From the NCBI GenBank assembly GCA_025456385.1, contig JALOKS010000030.1, positions 1 through 14,265 of the forward strand: a stretch of DNA of 14,265 nucleotides, given 5' to 3'. Each line of letters starts with the position of its first letter. Position 1 is the first letter of the stretch. Position numbers and translations under genes: made by a program. Of the stretch, positions 13,534-14,265 are shown one piece after another. The DNA comes from Thermoanaerobaculales bacterium (lineage in GTDB: Bacteria > Acidobacteriota > Thermoanaerobaculia > Thermoanaerobaculales > Sulfomarinibacteraceae). The notes beneath the pieces are model-generated. The model did not search any database. It saw nothing but the letters and a program-made list of their open reading frames with translations, and had not been told where the DNA came from.

Positions 13534-14265
13534 ATGCGTTACAAGGGATTCACCGGAGCGCTGGTACTGCTGACTCTCCTGCTGCCGATCAGCGCCGATG
13601 CCGAGACTATTTTCTGGCTCGACAAGCCGGGCGATGGTGCCACAGTATTCGGCCTGGTTGAGGTCACCGGTTTCATCGTCGATGACGGCCAGCAGTGCGG
13701 CCCGCAGTGGACGTGGAACACCTGCCAGTGGCAGGACGCGCTGGTCAGCAAGGTCGACCTCTTCGTCGACGACGAGTTCGTGGCCACGGCGGACCTCAAC
13801 CAGCCCCGCTACGACGTGCTGCAGGCCTACCCGTGGTACGCCGGCACTCCGTTCTACCGCCCCGGCTTCGCGACCGCCTTCGACTCGCGGGACTTCGCGA
13901 ACGGCGCGCACACCCTGTTCGTCCGCGTCACCTTCAGCGACTCCTCGGTCGAGGACTTCGGCCTGCGCTCCTTCACCGTCGCCAACGACCGCAACCAGGC
14001 GCCCTTCGGGCAGCTCGAGCTGCCGGGACCCAGCCAGCCCATGAACGGCGTCTTCCCGGTCACCGGCTGGGTGATCGACGACGAGTCGGTGGCCTTCCTC
14101 GAGGTGCTGGTCGACGGTATGGCGATGGGCAACGCCGTCCTCGGCGTCCACCGGCCGGACATCGCGCACATGTTCCCGGGGCACCCCGACGCCGAGTACG
14201 CGGGCTTCATCCGCATGCTCAACACCACCGTGCTCCCGAACGGCATCCACGTCGTCGCGGTGCGC
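13534..14265 (+). CDS. Secreted protein with tandem Ig-like domains (3' truncated)
   Basis: The frame is open to the window end: 244 residues, no stop. A Sec signal peptide is clear (MRYKGF, hydrophobic LVLLTLLLP, cleavage after ADA at about residue 23). Two related beta-rich repeats follow, about residues 28-152 and 158-244. Each has a G-x-V-x-VTG(F/W)-(I/V)-x-DD start, a V-x-(V/L)-x-VD(D/G) strand and a closing NG(A/I)H(T/V) segment. The second repeat contains GWVIDDESVAFLEVLVDGM and VHRPDIAHMFPG, a pattern I associate with Ig-like repeats of Acidobacteria-type secreted proteins. Repeat 1 has an insertion with two Cys (C55, C64) that could form a disulfide. An adhesive or cell-surface role is inferred. 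The ATG at 13534 has GGAGG just upstream; the promoter lies at 13453-13481. Confidence 0.85.
   Translation, partial: MRYKGFTGALVLLTLLLPISADAETIFWLDKPGDGATVFGLVEVTGFIVDDGQQCGPQWTWNTCQWQDALVSKVDLFVDDEFVATADLNQPRYDVLQAYPWYAGTPFYRPGFATAFDSRDFANGAHTLFVRVTFSDSSVEDFGLRSFTVANDRNQAPFGQLELPGPSQPMNGVFPVTGWVIDDESVAFLEVLVDGMAMGNAVLGVHRPDIAHMFPGHPDAEYAGFIRMLNTTVLPNGIHVVAVR

Overview
A very GC-rich, gene-dense bacterial chromosomal segment with 14 substantial genes (two cut by the window edges) and three tiny coupled open frames. Nothing in it is phage-, plasmid- or transposase-like. Gene content, third-position GC bias, tandem Ig-like secreted proteins and AT-rich heptamer arrays between genes fit an uncultured Acidobacteriota-like lineage. 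That placement is inference; no marker gene here decides it.

Layout. 1-199: end of an unknown gene. 277-1719 (minus strand): a chain of a 49-residue secreted peptide, an omega-amidase-like carbon-nitrogen hydrolase overlapping it by 4 nt, and a 6-pyruvoyl-tetrahydropterin synthase (PTPS)/QueD-type pterin enzyme. 1786-4167 (plus): a rhomboid protease and a class I/II aminotransferase. 4165-4602: a repeat-filled intergenic stretch. 4603-6389 (minus): a 40-residue membrane protein overlapping a PutP-like sodium:solute symporter. 6556-10570 (plus): an exported SurE-type nucleotidase, a membrane-anchored TPR protein with its own strong promoter, thymidine phosphorylase, a 19-codon bridging frame and UDP-glucuronate decarboxylase. 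10597-12083 (minus): a flippase-like membrane protein overlapping NrdR. 12363-13355 (plus): a histone-deacetylase-fold protein that lacks two zinc ligands and the catalytic Tyr. 13534 to the end: a secreted protein with tandem Ig-like domains behind a clear sigma70-type promoter and a perfect palindrome.

Coupling. Four-nucleotide stop/start overlaps (ATGA or GTGA) are the rule: secreted peptide/amidase, small membrane protein/symporter, thymidine phosphorylase/19-codon frame/UDP-glucuronate decarboxylase, and flippase/NrdR. SurE (periplasmic phosphate removal from nucleotides) and thymidine phosphorylase (cytoplasmic cleavage of pyrimidine nucleosides) could serve nucleotide salvage, but this rests only on proximity.

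Most unusual features. (1) The deacetylase-fold protein looks like a pseudoenzyme. (2) Heptanucleotide tandem arrays lie between genes. Four touch or overlap stop codons, and two inverted pairs share an inner CCCACCCGCCCG block, so they look like one repeat family whose heptamer can change. (3) A separate 137-bp inverted-repeat element (4264-4400) is widespread-looking and non-coding. (4) Several genes have a -10-like box so close to the start codon that their transcripts should be leaderless or nearly so.
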